Part shown: one piece after another, positions 16,982 to 26,326 of the stretch | Layout of the letters: the number at the start of each line of letters is the position of its first letter | Position numbering within the stretch: position 1 is the first letter of the stretch | Assembly: GCA_019414055.1 (NCBI GenBank) | Contig: DXMV01000025.1 | Span: forward strand, 59,996-123,995 | From: Collinsella sp. | GTDB taxonomy: Bacteria; Actinomycetota; Coriobacteriia; Coriobacteriales; Coriobacteriaceae | Reading direction: 5' to 3' | DNA: 64,000 nt | Notes under the pieces: generated by a model | What the model saw: only the letters and a program-made list of their open reading frames with translations | Told to the model about the DNA's origin: nothing | The model's database searches: none | Position numbers and translations under genes: made by a program

Positions 16982-17947
16982 CTACGAACGACGCGGCTCG
17001 GGAACCACAAGCCTATCGGGGCTCGCGCCCTCGGCATCCATCAGGCTCACGTAGCGAATCGACGGATCCTCATACATCGCGTAGTAATAATTGCCCGTGC
17101 GCGCGCTAAAGCATCCGGTATAGATAGTCTTCTCGAACTTGCCATCGCCCATCCTGGACGCCCCCTCAATCATCACCACGCCCTCGAGTGAACGGAACAT
17201 GCGGACGACGTTTTCGGTCTCGCTGTCTTTTTGCGGGTAATTGGCGTTGAGGTACGCTGCCTTTACAAAACGGCTCGGCGAATAGCAGTCGCCGGGAATG
17301 CCGCGCATGCCGGCACCGGCTCCATAGGGCTTAAGCTCGGCGCCACGCCACGTCGCCGTCTGCGGAAAATCGCTTGTGGCGGTGATATAAGTGCGTAGGT
17401 TTTCCATATGCCACGGGAAGGTGGGCTGATTGGCAAGGGTGTCGACCGGATCGTCGTATACATGCAGGCCGTCAGCCATCATCTCGACCACGATGCTACG
17501 CTGGCTGTCGCCGATAATCCAATGGAGCAGCGACACGCCCAGCCCCTCTCCGGCAGATTTGGCGACAATCACCGTGTCGCGCAGCGCGGCCTCGACCTCA
17601 TCGACCGTCGAGAACGTCGCTGCCACCCACAGGGGAAACTCATAGGCCGCGATATTGGTCTTGCCGTCGACAGGGTCCTCGGCATACTCGGCATAACCCG
17701 GGAAATTGAGACCCGCCACGGCGAGGCCCGCATCGTTGCCGCAGTCGAAGAACATAGGGTAGTTCTTGTAATCGATGCACATACCGATCACCGCGTGTGC
17801 CGCTGTCGTGTCGTCGATAAACGAATACGGAATGTGAAACCCGCGCGGCATCACGCGAACCTGTTGGCCGTAGTCAAAGCTCCAGTCGAGGTTGCGGCCC
17901 AGATACATGTTGCCGGAATTATCGGTAAATCGAATGCTCGTACACAT
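16982..17947 (-). CDS. bsh: Bile salt hydrolase (choloylglycine hydrolase)
   Basis: An Ntn hydrolase of 321 residues that splits glycine or taurine from conjugated bile acids in the cytoplasm. After Met removal, Cys2 is the nucleophile. The other active-site residues of the family are in place: Arg18, Asp21, Asn81 (GLNFPGY), Asn173 (NQPTFPWH) and Arg226 (SRFVKAA). The ATG at 17947 is required to expose Cys2, and AGGAGG lies four bases upstream. Penicillin V acylases share the fold, but this residue set and the gut setting favour bile salts. The gene appears to be monocistronic. Confidence 0.93.
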   Translation of the reverse strand: MCTSIRFTDNSGNMYLGRNLDWSFDYGQQVRVMPRGFHIPYSFIDDTTAAHAVIGMCIDYKNYPMFFDCGNDAGLAVAGLNFPGYAEYAEDPVDGKTNIAAYEFPLWVAATFSTVDEVEAALRDTVIVAKSAGEGLGVSLLHWIIGDSQRSIVVEMMADGLHVYDDPVDTLANQPTFPWHMENLRTYITATSDFPQTATWRGAELKPYGAGAGMRGIPGDCYSPSRFVKAAYLNANYPQKDSETENVVRMFRSLEGVVMIEGASRMGDGKFEKTIYTGCFSARTGNYYYAMYEDPSIRYVSLMDAEGASPDRLVVPEPRRS

Positions 17948-18078
17948 AGCGCCTCCTAGCTTTACGTTCTTGCTAAGTTCATTGTCACCAAACAAAAAGG
18001 CGCTAAACACAAAAGCCCGGACATGACAACAATGTCACGCCCGGACCAAAAACGACGAAGTGCGGTGCTGTGGTCGCC

Positions 18079-18498
18079 CTAGACAAGCTTGCCAAGACAG
18101 TGATCGATCATATGCTGGATCATCTGCGCCTCGAAGCCCACAAAGTCCTGCTTGCGCTCGCGCATCTTGCCGTCGACGATCTGGTCAAAGGCAACCTTGC
18201 ACTTGATATAGCGCGTGGACTTGGTGACCTCCTCGTGCGTCAGGCAGCTCTCCTCCATCTTGCTGGCACCCAGGCCAAACACCAGACGGGGGTTGTAGAG
18301 CACGTGGGGCTCGCCGGCGTCGTCCAGGTAGACGCAGATCTTCTTGGTAACGCCAATCTGGTTAGCGGCAAGGCAGCCGGCATCGTCGAGCGACTTGATG
18401 GTATCGATCAGGTCCTGAGCAACCGACTCGTCCTCGACGGTCGCAACCTCGCAACGCTGGGACAGGATAGCCTCGTCGTGGCAAAGCTCTTTAATCAT
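18079..18498 (-). CDS. Peptide deformylase-like protein, catalytic Glu missing
   Basis: A 139-residue deformylase homologue. Motif I GCLAANQIG is intact and motif II is EESCLT rather than EGCLS. Motif III reads QHMIDHCLG: the catalytic Glu of HExxH is Met (codon ATG), while the Cys and both His metal ligands remain. It should bind metal but is unlikely to deformylate. The ATG at 18498 is chosen because GGAGG lies upstream; the ATG at 18510 would turn that site into codons. It may be a regulatory or moonlighting paralogue of the protein at 10277. Confidence 0.85.
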   Translation of the reverse strand: MIKELCHDEAILSQRCEVATVEDESVAQDLIDTIKSLDDAGCLAANQIGVTKKICVYLDDAGEPHVLYNPRLVFGLGASKMEESCLTHEEVTKSTRYIKCKVAFDQIVDGKMRERKQDFVGFEAQMIQHMIDHCLGKLV

Positions 18499-18691
18499 AC
18501 GTTCCTCCATAGGGGTCGTTGTAACCGCTTAAGTATACGGTACCCACACATTTTCATGCGATAAATACCGTCCGTCTGTTACAAAGCGCCGAACATCAAC
18601 ATGCGAGGAACAGCAAGGTTGTAAAGACGATATAGTAAGTGAGTTCGTGTCAATCGGCCTAAACTCGGGGCCGAACAAGGAAAGGGTATGC

Positions 18692-20005
18692 ATGGACGAA
18701 CTTTTTCACGTCAGTGAGCGCAAGTCCACAATCGGGACCGAACTTCGCGCTGGACTGACAACATTCCTGGCGATGGCCTACATCATCGCCGTCAACCCCG
18801 CAGTGCTCTCGGGCGCTGGCATCGATGCGGGAGCGCTCGCCTGCGCCACCTGCCTGGGCGCCGGCATCATGACCATCTGCATGGGCATCTTCGCCAACCG
18901 CCCGCTCGCCTGCGCGTCGGGTCTGGGCATCAACGCCATGATCGCGGGCATCGCCACCACCATGTGCGGCGGCGACTGGCACGTGGCCATGAGCGTTATC
19001 TTCCTCGAGGGTATCGTCATCTTGCTGCTCGTCCTGTGCGGCCTGCGCGAGGCCATCATGGACGCCATCCCCGTGGTCCTGCGCCACGCCATCTCGGTGG
19101 GTCTGGGCCTGTTTATCGCCATGATCGGCCTGTGCGACGCCGGCATCATCACCGCTGGCGCCGGTACGCTCGTCGGCCTGGGCGACATCGCCTCCCCCAC
19201 CTTTATCGTCGGCATCATCTCCATCGTCGTGACGGTTGCCCTGGCTTCCCGCAACGTGCCGGGCTCGCTGCTCATCGGCATCATCGTCGCCGTTATCGCC
19301 GGAATCCCGCTGGGCGTCACCCATGCGCCCGAGGGCCTCATCGCACCGCTCGACTTCTCGACCTTTGGCGCCCCGTTTGCCAGCACCGCCGACGGCAACA
19401 TGGCCATCGTGAAGGTTCTGACCGACCCGATGCTGCTCGTCGTTGCCTTCTCGCTGCTCATGAGCGACTTCTTCGACACCATGGGCACCGCGATGGCCGT
19501 CGCCAAGCAGGGCGAGTTCCTGACCGAGGACGGCAATGTCGAGGACATCCGTCCCATCCTGGTCGTCGACTCCGTGGCCGCTGCTGCCGGTGGCTTTATG
19601 GGCGTCTCCTCCATCACTACCTTCGTCGAGTCCACCTCTGGCGCTGCCGACGGTGGTCGCACGGGCCTCACCTCCGTCACCACCGGCGTGCTGTTCATTC
19701 TCGCCGCGTTCTTCTCCCCCATCGTCACCATCGTTTCCAGTGCCGCCACCTGCGGTGCTCTGGTCTACGTCGGCTACCTCATGATGAGCGAGGCCTCCGA
19801 GATCGACTGGTCCGACGTGTCGCAGGGTTTCCCGGCGTTCATGATTGTCGCCGGCGTGCCCTTCACCTACTCCATCTCTGCCGGCATTGGCCTGGGCTTT
19901 ATCGCCTACGTGATCGTCGCGCTCTTTAAGGGCGAGGCCTCCAAGATCAAGCCGCTCATGTGGATCGCAGCCCTTGCCTTCCTCGTCTACTTCTTTGTAG
20001 CGTAA
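18692..20005 (+). CDS. NCS2 purine permease (AzgA-like)
   Basis: A membrane permease of 437 residues for purine bases (adenine, guanine or hypoxanthine) with proton symport. It resembles the AzgA/GhxP branch: LTTFLAMAYIIAVNP near the N-terminus, ASGLGINAM, and the late signature TTFVESTSGAADGGRTGLTSV. About 12-14 hydrophobic segments are present. The ATG at 18692 has AAGGAAAGG upstream. I see no purine riboswitch in its leader. Its last codons were copied into the tandem duplication downstream. Confidence 0.9.
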   Translation: MDELFHVSERKSTIGTELRAGLTTFLAMAYIIAVNPAVLSGAGIDAGALACATCLGAGIMTICMGIFANRPLACASGLGINAMIAGIATTMCGGDWHVAMSVIFLEGIVILLLVLCGLREAIMDAIPVVLRHAISVGLGLFIAMIGLCDAGIITAGAGTLVGLGDIASPTFIVGIISIVVTVALASRNVPGSLLIGIIVAVIAGIPLGVTHAPEGLIAPLDFSTFGAPFASTADGNMAIVKVLTDPMLLVVAFSLLMSDFFDTMGTAMAVAKQGEFLTEDGNVEDIRPILVVDSVAAAAGGFMGVSSITTFVESTSGAADGGRTGLTSVTTGVLFILAAFFSPIVTIVSSAATCGALVYVGYLMMSEASEIDWSDVSQGFPAFMIVAGVPFTYSISAGIGLGFIAYVIVALFKGEASKIKPLMWIAALAFLVYFFVA

Positions 20006-20033
20006 CGGCAAAGCTGCCAAAGCAGAACACCAA

Positions 20034-20072
20034 AGCGCGGAGTCGCATCGAGCGGCTCCGCGCTTTTCTTTT
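20034..20072 (+). terminator. Terminator after purine permease
   Basis: 13-bp stem AGCGCGGAGTCGC / GCGGCTCCGCGCT with one G-T pair and a 5-base loop, then TTTCTTTT. Confidence 0.85.
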
Positions 20073-20212
20073 AAAGCCAGGCACCGCACGGACGCGCGAT
20101 GTATTGCCTCCCAAGTTTTGGACATTTTGCCCTCCAAACGGCACTACCGCCGGCTACATCCTGCAGATATGCTGGGCGTAATCGCATAGGCCCTATGAGG
20201 ATGGGAGTAACC

Positions 20213-22003
20213 ATGGCCGCCTTGTTCACGACCCCCAAGCGCAATGATAAAACCTCAGGAGCCCATTTTGTCGAGCCCGACGTGCGCCGTCGCACGCTGC
20301 TCGCGCACGGCAGCTGGCGCCGCGTGACGCGCCGCATCGTCTGCGGCCTGGCCTGCGCGCTCACGGTAAGTTCGCTGCTCATGCCGAGCGTCTCGCTCGC
20401 GGCGGAGTGGGTGGACGTTGGCGGCGTCCGCCACGAAGCGGCCGCGGGGCCCACGGGAGACGCCGCCGGCACCTGGAGCTGGGACGGCGCCGACGATATG
20501 AAGCTCAACGGCTATAACGGCGGTGCAATCGAGGCCAAGGGCAAGCTCAACATTGCCTACGAGGGCAAGAACACCGTGAAAACCGAGCCCGATTACACTG
20601 GAGCCGCCATCAAAGCGCAGGATGGCACTAGCCAGAAAGCAGAGTTGAACATAACGAGCTCGAATAGCACGGATGAGCTCAATGTGACAGCCGAGACCGA
20701 TGCAATTAAATCCACAGGCGACCTCTCCATTTCTGGCCCAGGCACTGTGAACACCACAAGCACTAATGCCGACGGAATTGAGGCAAAGGGCGATCTCTCT
20801 ATCACGGGCTCGGGCACCGTGAATGCTACGGGAGGCACCGAAGGCATCCAATCCAAGGGCAAGACCACCATCGATTCCTCTGGCACAGTGATCGCAAAAG
20901 GAAACGAAAGTTACGGCATCTCCGCGGGCAGTGACCTCATCATCAAAGGCGGTGGCAAGGTAGAAGCAAGCTCGATAGAAGAAGCGTCGATTTGGGCTGA
21001 AGACGGCAACATCGACATCTCGGGCGGCAGTCAGGTCGAGGCGAGCTCCCAGGAAGACCTTGCCGTCGACGCTGAGGGCAGTCTCACGGTCACCAACGCA
21101 TCCCTTAACGCAAGCGGTGTTGAGTATGGCGTCTATGGCCGCAAGGGCATCACGCTCGACCACGCGACCGTGACGGTCCGTGCAAGCACGGGCGGCGGTT
21201 GGCAAACTATCGCTCTCATCACTGACGAGGACGACATCGTCATCAAGAATGGTTCCATCGTGGACGCGCTCGCGGAAGGCGGGTTCTCGGCTGCTATCGC
21301 CAGCAGAAACTACAACCCTGGCGAGTCAGGTGGCCATATCTACATCAGCGACTCCGTTGTCAAGGCCATAGCCCGCTATGCCGAGACCGGCGGCGACGGC
21401 CCCGACCACTACAGTGGAGACCAAAACGACGAAATCATCCCTGAGTCCGAGGGCCTGAACATCGGCATCTTCGCGCAGACCAGCGAGGGCATCACGCCCG
21501 CGACCATCTCGATCGTCCGCAGCAGGGTCACGGCCAAGGGAGACACGGCGGCAATCTTCGCCCTTGCCATGAGCGCGGACGGCAAGGCGATCGGCACCAT
21601 CGAAATCGAAGGAGCCACCATCCAGACGCCTGAAGGCGGCAAGGTCATTGACTATCGCAACAAGGAAGAACTCAGCGACGGCATCGTCTACGAGGCGGGT
21701 CAAACCATCGGCACGGGCGACGCCGTGATCGACTCCCCCTACAACGAAGCAGTCGCCAAGCACACGCTCATCGCGCCTCCCGAGGAGACCAAACCCGAGG
21801 AAAAGCCCGGCGAGACCAAGCCGGGTTCCAAGTCCGAGGGCGCGAAGACGATCAAGACCGTTGCAGTTGCAGCCACGGGAGCCAAGACCGCCGGCAAACT
21901 CGCGGCAACCGGCGACGCCTCGAGCGCAGCCATCATAGCGACCGCCCTTGTAGGAACGGCCGCTATCGTCACAGGCGCCCTGGCGAGTCGCAAACGCTCG
22001 TAA
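20213..22003 (+). CDS. LAXTG-anchored beta-helix surface protein, copy 1
   Basis: A secreted wall protein of 596 residues. A long signal peptide (basic region about 25-41, hydrophobic 42-62, cut after SLAA at 64) precedes a Ser/Thr/Gly-rich body built of strands such as GDLSISGPGTVNTTS, typical of a right-handed parallel beta-helix and of the Cthe_2159-like carbohydrate-binding group. A Pro/Glu/Lys stretch (about 520-545) then leads to LAATG at 563-567, a hydrophobic helix and the tail RKRS. LAXTG is the motif of class E sortases of high-G+C Gram-positives. GGGAG precedes the ATG. It probably binds glycans or host surfaces; the ligand is unknown. Confidence 0.8.
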   Translation: MAALFTTPKRNDKTSGAHFVEPDVRRRTLLAHGSWRRVTRRIVCGLACALTVSSLLMPSVSLAAEWVDVGGVRHEAAAGPTGDAAGTWSWDGADDMKLNGYNGGAIEAKGKLNIAYEGKNTVKTEPDYTGAAIKAQDGTSQKAELNITSSNSTDELNVTAETDAIKSTGDLSISGPGTVNTTSTNADGIEAKGDLSITGSGTVNATGGTEGIQSKGKTTIDSSGTVIAKGNESYGISAGSDLIIKGGGKVEASSIEEASIWAEDGNIDISGGSQVEASSQEDLAVDAEGSLTVTNASLNASGVEYGVYGRKGITLDHATVTVRASTGGGWQTIALITDEDDIVIKNGSIVDALAEGGFSAAIASRNYNPGESGGHIYISDSVVKAIARYAETGGDGPDHYSGDQNDEIIPESEGLNIGIFAQTSEGITPATISIVRSRVTAKGDTAAIFALAMSADGKAIGTIEIEGATIQTPEGGKVIDYRNKEELSDGIVYEAGQTIGTGDAVIDSPYNEAVAKHTLIAPPEETKPEEKPGETKPGSKSEGAKTIKTVAVAATGAKTAGKLAATGDASSAAIIATALVGTAAIVTGALASRKRS

Positions 22004-22025
22004 ACACTTTTTCGCACAGGACGGG

Positions 22026-22070
22026 TGGGTCGCGGCCCTTGCCTTCCTCGTCTACTTCTTCGTAGCGTGA
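22026..22070 (+). pseudogene. Remnant of purine permease 3' end
   Basis: Fifteen codons reading WVAALAFLVYFFVA-stop, matching the permease C-terminus WIAALAFLVYFFVA. It was carried by the tandem duplication and has no start or upstream part. It marks the left edge of unit 2. Confidence 0.85.
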
Positions 22071-22096
22071 GGGCAAGGCTGCAAAAGCTGAACAAT

Positions 22097-22135
22097 AAAG
22101 CGCGGAGTCGCCATGCGGCCCCGCGCTTTTCTTTT
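22097..22135 (+). terminator. Duplicated terminator
   Basis: The copy of the permease terminator: AGCGCGG, one A-C mismatch, GTCGC, loop, GCGGC, CCGCGCT, then TTTCTTTT. It now serves the first surface gene. Confidence 0.75.
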
Positions 22136-22274
22136 AGCGCCGGTCCCTGCGCCGGCGTGCGGCCTATTTCTCCCCCATTTTGGCCATTTTGCCCTCCAAA
22201 CGGCACTACCGCCGGCAACATCCAGCAGATACGCTGAATCTAGTCGTATAGGCCCTATGAGAACGGGAGCAGCC

Positions 22275-24059
22275 ATGGCAGCCTTGTTCACGACCCCCAA
22301 ACGCAATGACGCTACCGCCGGAACCCATGTTGCCGAACCCGACGTTCGCCGTCGCATAGGACTCGCGCACGGCAGCTGGCGCCGCGTGACGCGCCGCATC
22401 GTCGCGGGCGCCGTGTGCGCGCTCACGGTGAGCTCGTTGCTCATGCCGAGCGTCTCGCTCGCAGCGGAATGGGTCAAGGTCGGCGGCAACAAGTACAACA
22501 CCGCGGCGAGCGACGAGGCCGGTACCTGGTCGTGGGACGGCGCCGACGACTTGAAGCTCAACAACTATAACGGCGGCGAGATCCAGGCCGCAGGCAAGCT
22601 CAACGTGAATTACTCGGGAACCAACATCGTCACTGCCGAATGGATAGAAAGCATCAACGTTTCTCATGGCACTAACGAGAATGCCGAGCTCAATATCCAA
22701 GGCGACGCGGGCAGCACGCTCAGCGTGACATCTACTGAGGACGCTATCCTCTCCACGGGTAATATCAACATCGACGGAGCCGGATCCGTCAACGCCACGA
22801 GCACTGGGTTTGATGCCATCAATGCCGGGGGTGATCTCGCTATCAAAGGTTCGGGCAACGTCAACGCCACGGGTGCATCGGATGGCATCAGGGCAAACGG
22901 CAATATCACGATTGACGACAGCGGAGCCGTCACCGCCAGGGCTACCGAGGACAAGGGTATTGGAACCGACAAGAACCTCACCATCAAGGGTGGCGGGACG
23001 GTCGAGGCAAGCTCAGCTGATGGTGAGGCCCTTTGGAGCGGCGGCAATATCAACATCTCGGACGGCAGCCAGGTCAAGGCAAGCTCCGAGAAAGACGCTG
23101 CCGTCGAGGCCAAGGGCAGCCTCGCAGCCACAAACGCCTCCCTCAACGTAAACGGTGTTGAATATGGCGTCTATGCCCACAAGGGCATCACCCTCGATCA
23201 TGCAAACGTGACGGTCCGTGCAGGTAAAGGCAGATACGGTGACGCCATCGCCCTCTTCACCTACCAAGACGACATCGTCGTCAAGAACGGCTCCACCGTG
23301 GACGCGTTTGCGGAAGGCGAGGTTTCGGCTGCATTCTCCACCAGAAACGATCGACCCAACGAGAAGGGTGGCCACATCTACATCAGCGACTCCGTTGTCA
23401 AGGCCATAGCCCGCTATGTCGAGAACGGCGACGGCCCCACCCCCTACAGCGAAAACCAAGATGGCGAGACGAGCCCCGAGCCCCAAGGCGAGAACATCGG
23501 CATCATCGCCCAGACCAGCGAGGGCGTCACACCCGCAGTCATCTCGATCATCCGCAGCAAGGTAACGGCCGAAGGAGATACAGCGGCAATCTTTGCCCGT
23601 GCCATGAGCGCTGACGGCAAGACAATCGGCACCATCAAGATTGAGAACGCCGCCATCCAGACGCCCGAAGGCGGCAAGGTCATTGACTATCGCAAGCTCC
23701 GTGACGGCATCTACGAGGCAGGCCAAGCCATCGGCACGGGTGACGCTGTGATCGACTCCCCCTATAACGAAGCTGTCGCCAAGAGCATGGTCATCGCACC
23801 TCCCGAGGTAGCCAAGCCGGAAGACCCCAAGCCCGACGAGACCAAGCCCGCAGAAAGCAAGCCCGCGGAGTCCAAGCAGAACCCCAAGCCTGAGGGCTCA
23901 AAGCCGACCAAGGCCGTTGCGGCTTCAATCACGAAAGCCAAGACTACCGGCGTGCTCGCGGCAACCGGCGACACCTCGGGTGCGGTCATCGTGGCAACCG
24001 TCCTTGCGGGAACAGCCGCTATCGCCGCAGGCACCATGGCGAGCCGCAAGCGCTCTTAG
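22275..24059 (+). CDS. LAXTG-anchored beta-helix surface protein, copy 2
   Basis: A 594-residue paralogue of the preceding surface protein with the same layout: a long signal peptide ending SLAA, GDLAIKGSGNVNATGA-type strand repeats, the conserved later block GVEYGVYAHKGITLDHA, a Pro/Lys/Glu spacer and LAATG at 561-565 before a hydrophobic helix and RKRS. The spacer is longer and Lys-richer than in copy 1 (repeated KPAESK). The first half of the beta-helix differs most between copies, and the signal and C-terminal parts least. GGGAG precedes the ATG. Confidence 0.8.
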   Translation: MAALFTTPKRNDATAGTHVAEPDVRRRIGLAHGSWRRVTRRIVAGAVCALTVSSLLMPSVSLAAEWVKVGGNKYNTAASDEAGTWSWDGADDLKLNNYNGGEIQAAGKLNVNYSGTNIVTAEWIESINVSHGTNENAELNIQGDAGSTLSVTSTEDAILSTGNINIDGAGSVNATSTGFDAINAGGDLAIKGSGNVNATGASDGIRANGNITIDDSGAVTARATEDKGIGTDKNLTIKGGGTVEASSADGEALWSGGNINISDGSQVKASSEKDAAVEAKGSLAATNASLNVNGVEYGVYAHKGITLDHANVTVRAGKGRYGDAIALFTYQDDIVVKNGSTVDAFAEGEVSAAFSTRNDRPNEKGGHIYISDSVVKAIARYVENGDGPTPYSENQDGETSPEPQGENIGIIAQTSEGVTPAVISIIRSKVTAEGDTAAIFARAMSADGKTIGTIKIENAAIQTPEGGKVIDYRKLRDGIYEAGQAIGTGDAVIDSPYNEAVAKSMVIAPPEVAKPEDPKPDETKPAESKPAESKQNPKPEGSKPTKAVAASITKAKTTGVLAATGDTSGAVIVATVLAGTAAIAAGTMASRKRS

Positions 24060-24116
24060 ACGCCTCTGCGCACATGGCAGCTCCCGCGAAGACCCCGAGT
24101 CCCAGCACCGTTTAAC

Positions 24117-24155
24117 AACGCCACCGCCGAGCTCCCCTCCGGCGGTGGCGTTTTC
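24117..24155 (+). terminator. Terminator after second surface gene
   Basis: Stem AACGCCACCGCC / GGCGGTGGCGTT with a loop of about 12 bases, then TTTT. Confidence 0.85.
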
Positions 24156-24266
24156 CATATGCGTCCGCAGGGTATGCACGAGATTGTCTTTGGTCTAGCC
24201 CAACCTGCATGAGCCGGCGTGCGACAATGGGGGCCGTCGATATCACAACGCCGAGAGAAGCCCGTC

Positions 24267-24932
24267 ATGGAAGCGCATCAAAAGCAGATAACCGTTCATG
24301 CACAGCATGCCGAAAGCGCACCAGTCATCTATCTTCCCGTGGTCATGGGCGACGGCGCGGAGGTTTATGAACGCTGCCGAGAGCTCAACTGCCCGCCCTT
24401 CACGCTTGTCGGCATTGGCAGCCTCAACTGGAATCGCGAGCTGAGCCCCTGGGGATGCGACGGAACCGTGCGCGATGCCGAGCCCTTTGGCGGTCAGGCA
24501 TCCGGATTTCTCGATGAGCTGTTGAACTGGATAATCCCAGAGGCCGAGTCGTCGCTTCCTCAGCCGCCCACCTGGCGCGGCATTGCCGGCTACTCGCTCG
24601 CGGGCCTCTTCGCGCTCTGGTCCCTCTGGCAAACCGACGCCTTTAGCCGCGCCGCAAGCGCATCGGGGTCGTTGTGGTTTCCCGACTTTGTCGATCGCGC
24701 CAGCACGGCCCCTTTTGCCGGCAACCCGCAGGCCGTCTATCTGTCACTCGGCAAAAAGGAAACCAAGACGCCCAACCGCATGATGCGGCACGTACTTGAC
24801 GACACGCGCGCAATGGAAACGTTGCTCGTTGAGCGCGGCATCCTCACAACACTGGAACTCAACCCCGGCAACCACTTTGCCCAAACCGACCTGCGCATGG
24901 CGCGTGGCATCCACTGGGTTCTTGCGCACTAA
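24267..24932 (+). CDS. Alpha/beta hydrolase, putative esterase
   Basis: A 221-residue cytoplasmic serine hydrolase resembling small putative esterases of the enterochelin-esterase/D group. The nucleophile Ser lies in GYSLAG and the likely catalytic His in NPGNHF near the C-terminus. No signal peptide is present. The ATG at 24267 has only a weak GAGAGAAG upstream. It is convergent with the uracil permease and shares its terminator. The substrate is unknown. Confidence 0.75.
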   Translation: MEAHQKQITVHAQHAESAPVIYLPVVMGDGAEVYERCRELNCPPFTLVGIGSLNWNRELSPWGCDGTVRDAEPFGGQASGFLDELLNWIIPEAESSLPQPPTWRGIAGYSLAGLFALWSLWQTDAFSRAASASGSLWFPDFVDRASTAPFAGNPQAVYLSLGKKETKTPNRMMRHVLDDTRAMETLLVERGILTTLELNPGNHFAQTDLRMARGIHWVLAH

Positions 24933-24971
24933 AAAGCCGGCCATGCGCATCGGACGCATGGCCGGCTTTTT
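24931..24971. terminator. Bidirectional terminator
   Basis: 17-bp stem AAAAAGCCGGCCATGCG / CGCATGGCCGGCTTTTT with a seven-base loop, between convergent genes. Both strands end in a T-run. Confidence 0.9.
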
Positions 24972-24991
24972 AACTGAGTTGGACACAGCTG

Positions 24992-26326
24992 CTATTCGGC
25001 AGACCCTTCGAGTTCCGAGACATCAAACTCAAAGTCATTACCCGGCAGAATCGCATTGAGCACGATACCCACCAGCGAACCCACGGCAAGACCCGAAAGC
25101 GAAATCGTCACGCCGCCCAGCTCCAACACGATGGCGCCGGCGGTGCTGTACGCGATGCCGAGCGAAAGCACGAGCACAAGAGCGGCCACCAGCACGTTGC
25201 GGTTGTTCTGGAAATCGACCTGGTTCTCAATGAGGTTGCGCACGCCTACGGCACTGATCATGCCGTAGAGTACGAGCGACACGCCGCCGATAACGCATGG
25301 CGGCATGGCGGCGATCACGGCAGCGAACTTGGGGCAGAAGGAAAGCACGATGGCGCAGCACGCGGCAATGCGAATCACGCGCGGGTCGAACACGCGCGTC
25401 AGAGCGAGCACGCCGGTGTTCTCGCCATACGTGGTGTTGGCCGGAGCGCCAAAGAGCGAAGCCAGGATCGTGGCAAGGCCGTCGCCGAGCAGCGTGCGAT
25501 GCAGGCCGGGATCGGCAATGTAGTTACGCTCGCAGGTGGAGCCAATAGCGGAGATATCACCGATATGCTCGATCATGGTTGCAAAGGCCAACGGCATGAT
25601 GGTGATGATGGCGGTCGTGGCAAGGCCGCTATCGAACTGCGGCCCAAAGAGTGCAAACACGGTGTTGTCCCACACGATGGGAAGACCGACCCACGGCACG
25701 GCGGCAACGCCCGAAAAATCGACCTCACCCAACGCGGCGGCAACGGCATAGCTCACCACGACACCCAGCAGGATCGGCACGATCTTAACCATGCCGCGAC
25801 CCCAAATGTTGCAGATCACGATAACGGCAACGGCAATAACAGCCACAAGCCAGTTGGTCTGGCAGTTGGCAATAGCGGAGCTCGCCAGAATCAAGCCGAT
25901 GGAAATGACGATGGGGCCCGTCACTACCGGCGGAAAGAAGCGCATGACGCGCTTGGCGCCAAACGCGCGGAAGAGTGCCGCAAGTACCGGATAGAGTAGA
26001 CCGGCGCAGGCAACGCCCAGGCAGGCGTAGGGCAAAAGCTCGGCCTCGCCGTTGGGCGCGATGGCGGCATAACCGGCAATAAAGGCAAACGATGAGCCCA
26101 AAAATGCCGGCACCTTACCGCGCGACAGGAAGTGGAACAGCAGCGTGCCCAAGCCGGCAAACAAAAGCGTTGCCGAAACCGAGAGACCGGTGAGCACGGG
26201 CACCAGCACCGTGGCACCAAACATGGCAAACAGGTGCTGTAGGCCGAGCAAAAACATGCGCGGGCGGCCGAGCGACGATGCATCGTAGATGGCATCGGTG
26301 ACGGCGGGCGTCGAAGACTGGGACAT
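24992..26326 (-). CDS. uraA: NCS2 uracil/xanthine permease
   Basis: A 444-residue nucleobase:proton symporter with 12-14 membrane segments. Typical UraA pieces are LGLQHLFAMFGATVLVP, FIAGYAAIAPNGE and the helix 10 signature GENTGVLALTRVFDPRV. Uracil is the most likely substrate, though xanthine members share the pattern. AAAGGA precedes the ATG at 26326. It is followed by the bidirectional terminator and appears monocistronic. Confidence 0.88.
   Translation of the reverse strand: MSQSSTPAVTDAIYDASSLGRPRMFLLGLQHLFAMFGATVLVPVLTGLSVSATLLFAGLGTLLFHFLSRGKVPAFLGSSFAFIAGYAAIAPNGEAELLPYACLGVACAGLLYPVLAALFRAFGAKRVMRFFPPVVTGPIVISIGLILASSAIANCQTNWLVAVIAVAVIVICNIWGRGMVKIVPILLGVVVSYAVAAALGEVDFSGVAAVPWVGLPIVWDNTVFALFGPQFDSGLATTAIITIMPLAFATMIEHIGDISAIGSTCERNYIADPGLHRTLLGDGLATILASLFGAPANTTYGENTGVLALTRVFDPRVIRIAACCAIVLSFCPKFAAVIAAMPPCVIGGVSLVLYGMISAVGVRNLIENQVDFQNNRNVLVAALVLVLSLGIAYSTAGAIVLELGGVTISLSGLAVGSLVGIVLNAILPGNDFEFDVSELEGSAE

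Larger units (their letters stand above)
19961..22025 (+). repeat. Tandem duplication, unit 1
   Basis: A unit of about 2065 bp running from the last 14 codons of the purine permease, through its terminator and the shared upstream region, to the end of the first LAXTG surface gene. Unit 2 at 22026-24059 repeats the same order with clear sequence identity, including TGCCCTCCAAACGGCACTAC in the leader. Confidence 0.85.
22026..24059 (+). repeat. Tandem duplication, unit 2
   Basis: The second unit of the duplication, with the permease remnant, a terminator, the leader and the second surface gene in the same order as unit 1. Divergence is spread over coding and non-coding parts, so the event is not recent. 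Confidence 0.85.

Noticed and set aside
18015..18055. Terminator between the deformylase-like and bile salt hydrolase genes
   Set aside because: GCCCGGAC occurs twice as a direct, not inverted, repeat around a weak 5-bp TGACA/TGTCA stem.
18511..18691. Purine riboswitch before the AzgA-like permease
   Set aside because: I could not find the conserved loop sequences or the three-stem layout.
18659..20137. A 492-codon open frame antisense to the purine permease
   Set aside because: It is a shadow of a G+C-rich membrane gene: His/Gly/Asp-rich, with no ribosome binding site or family.
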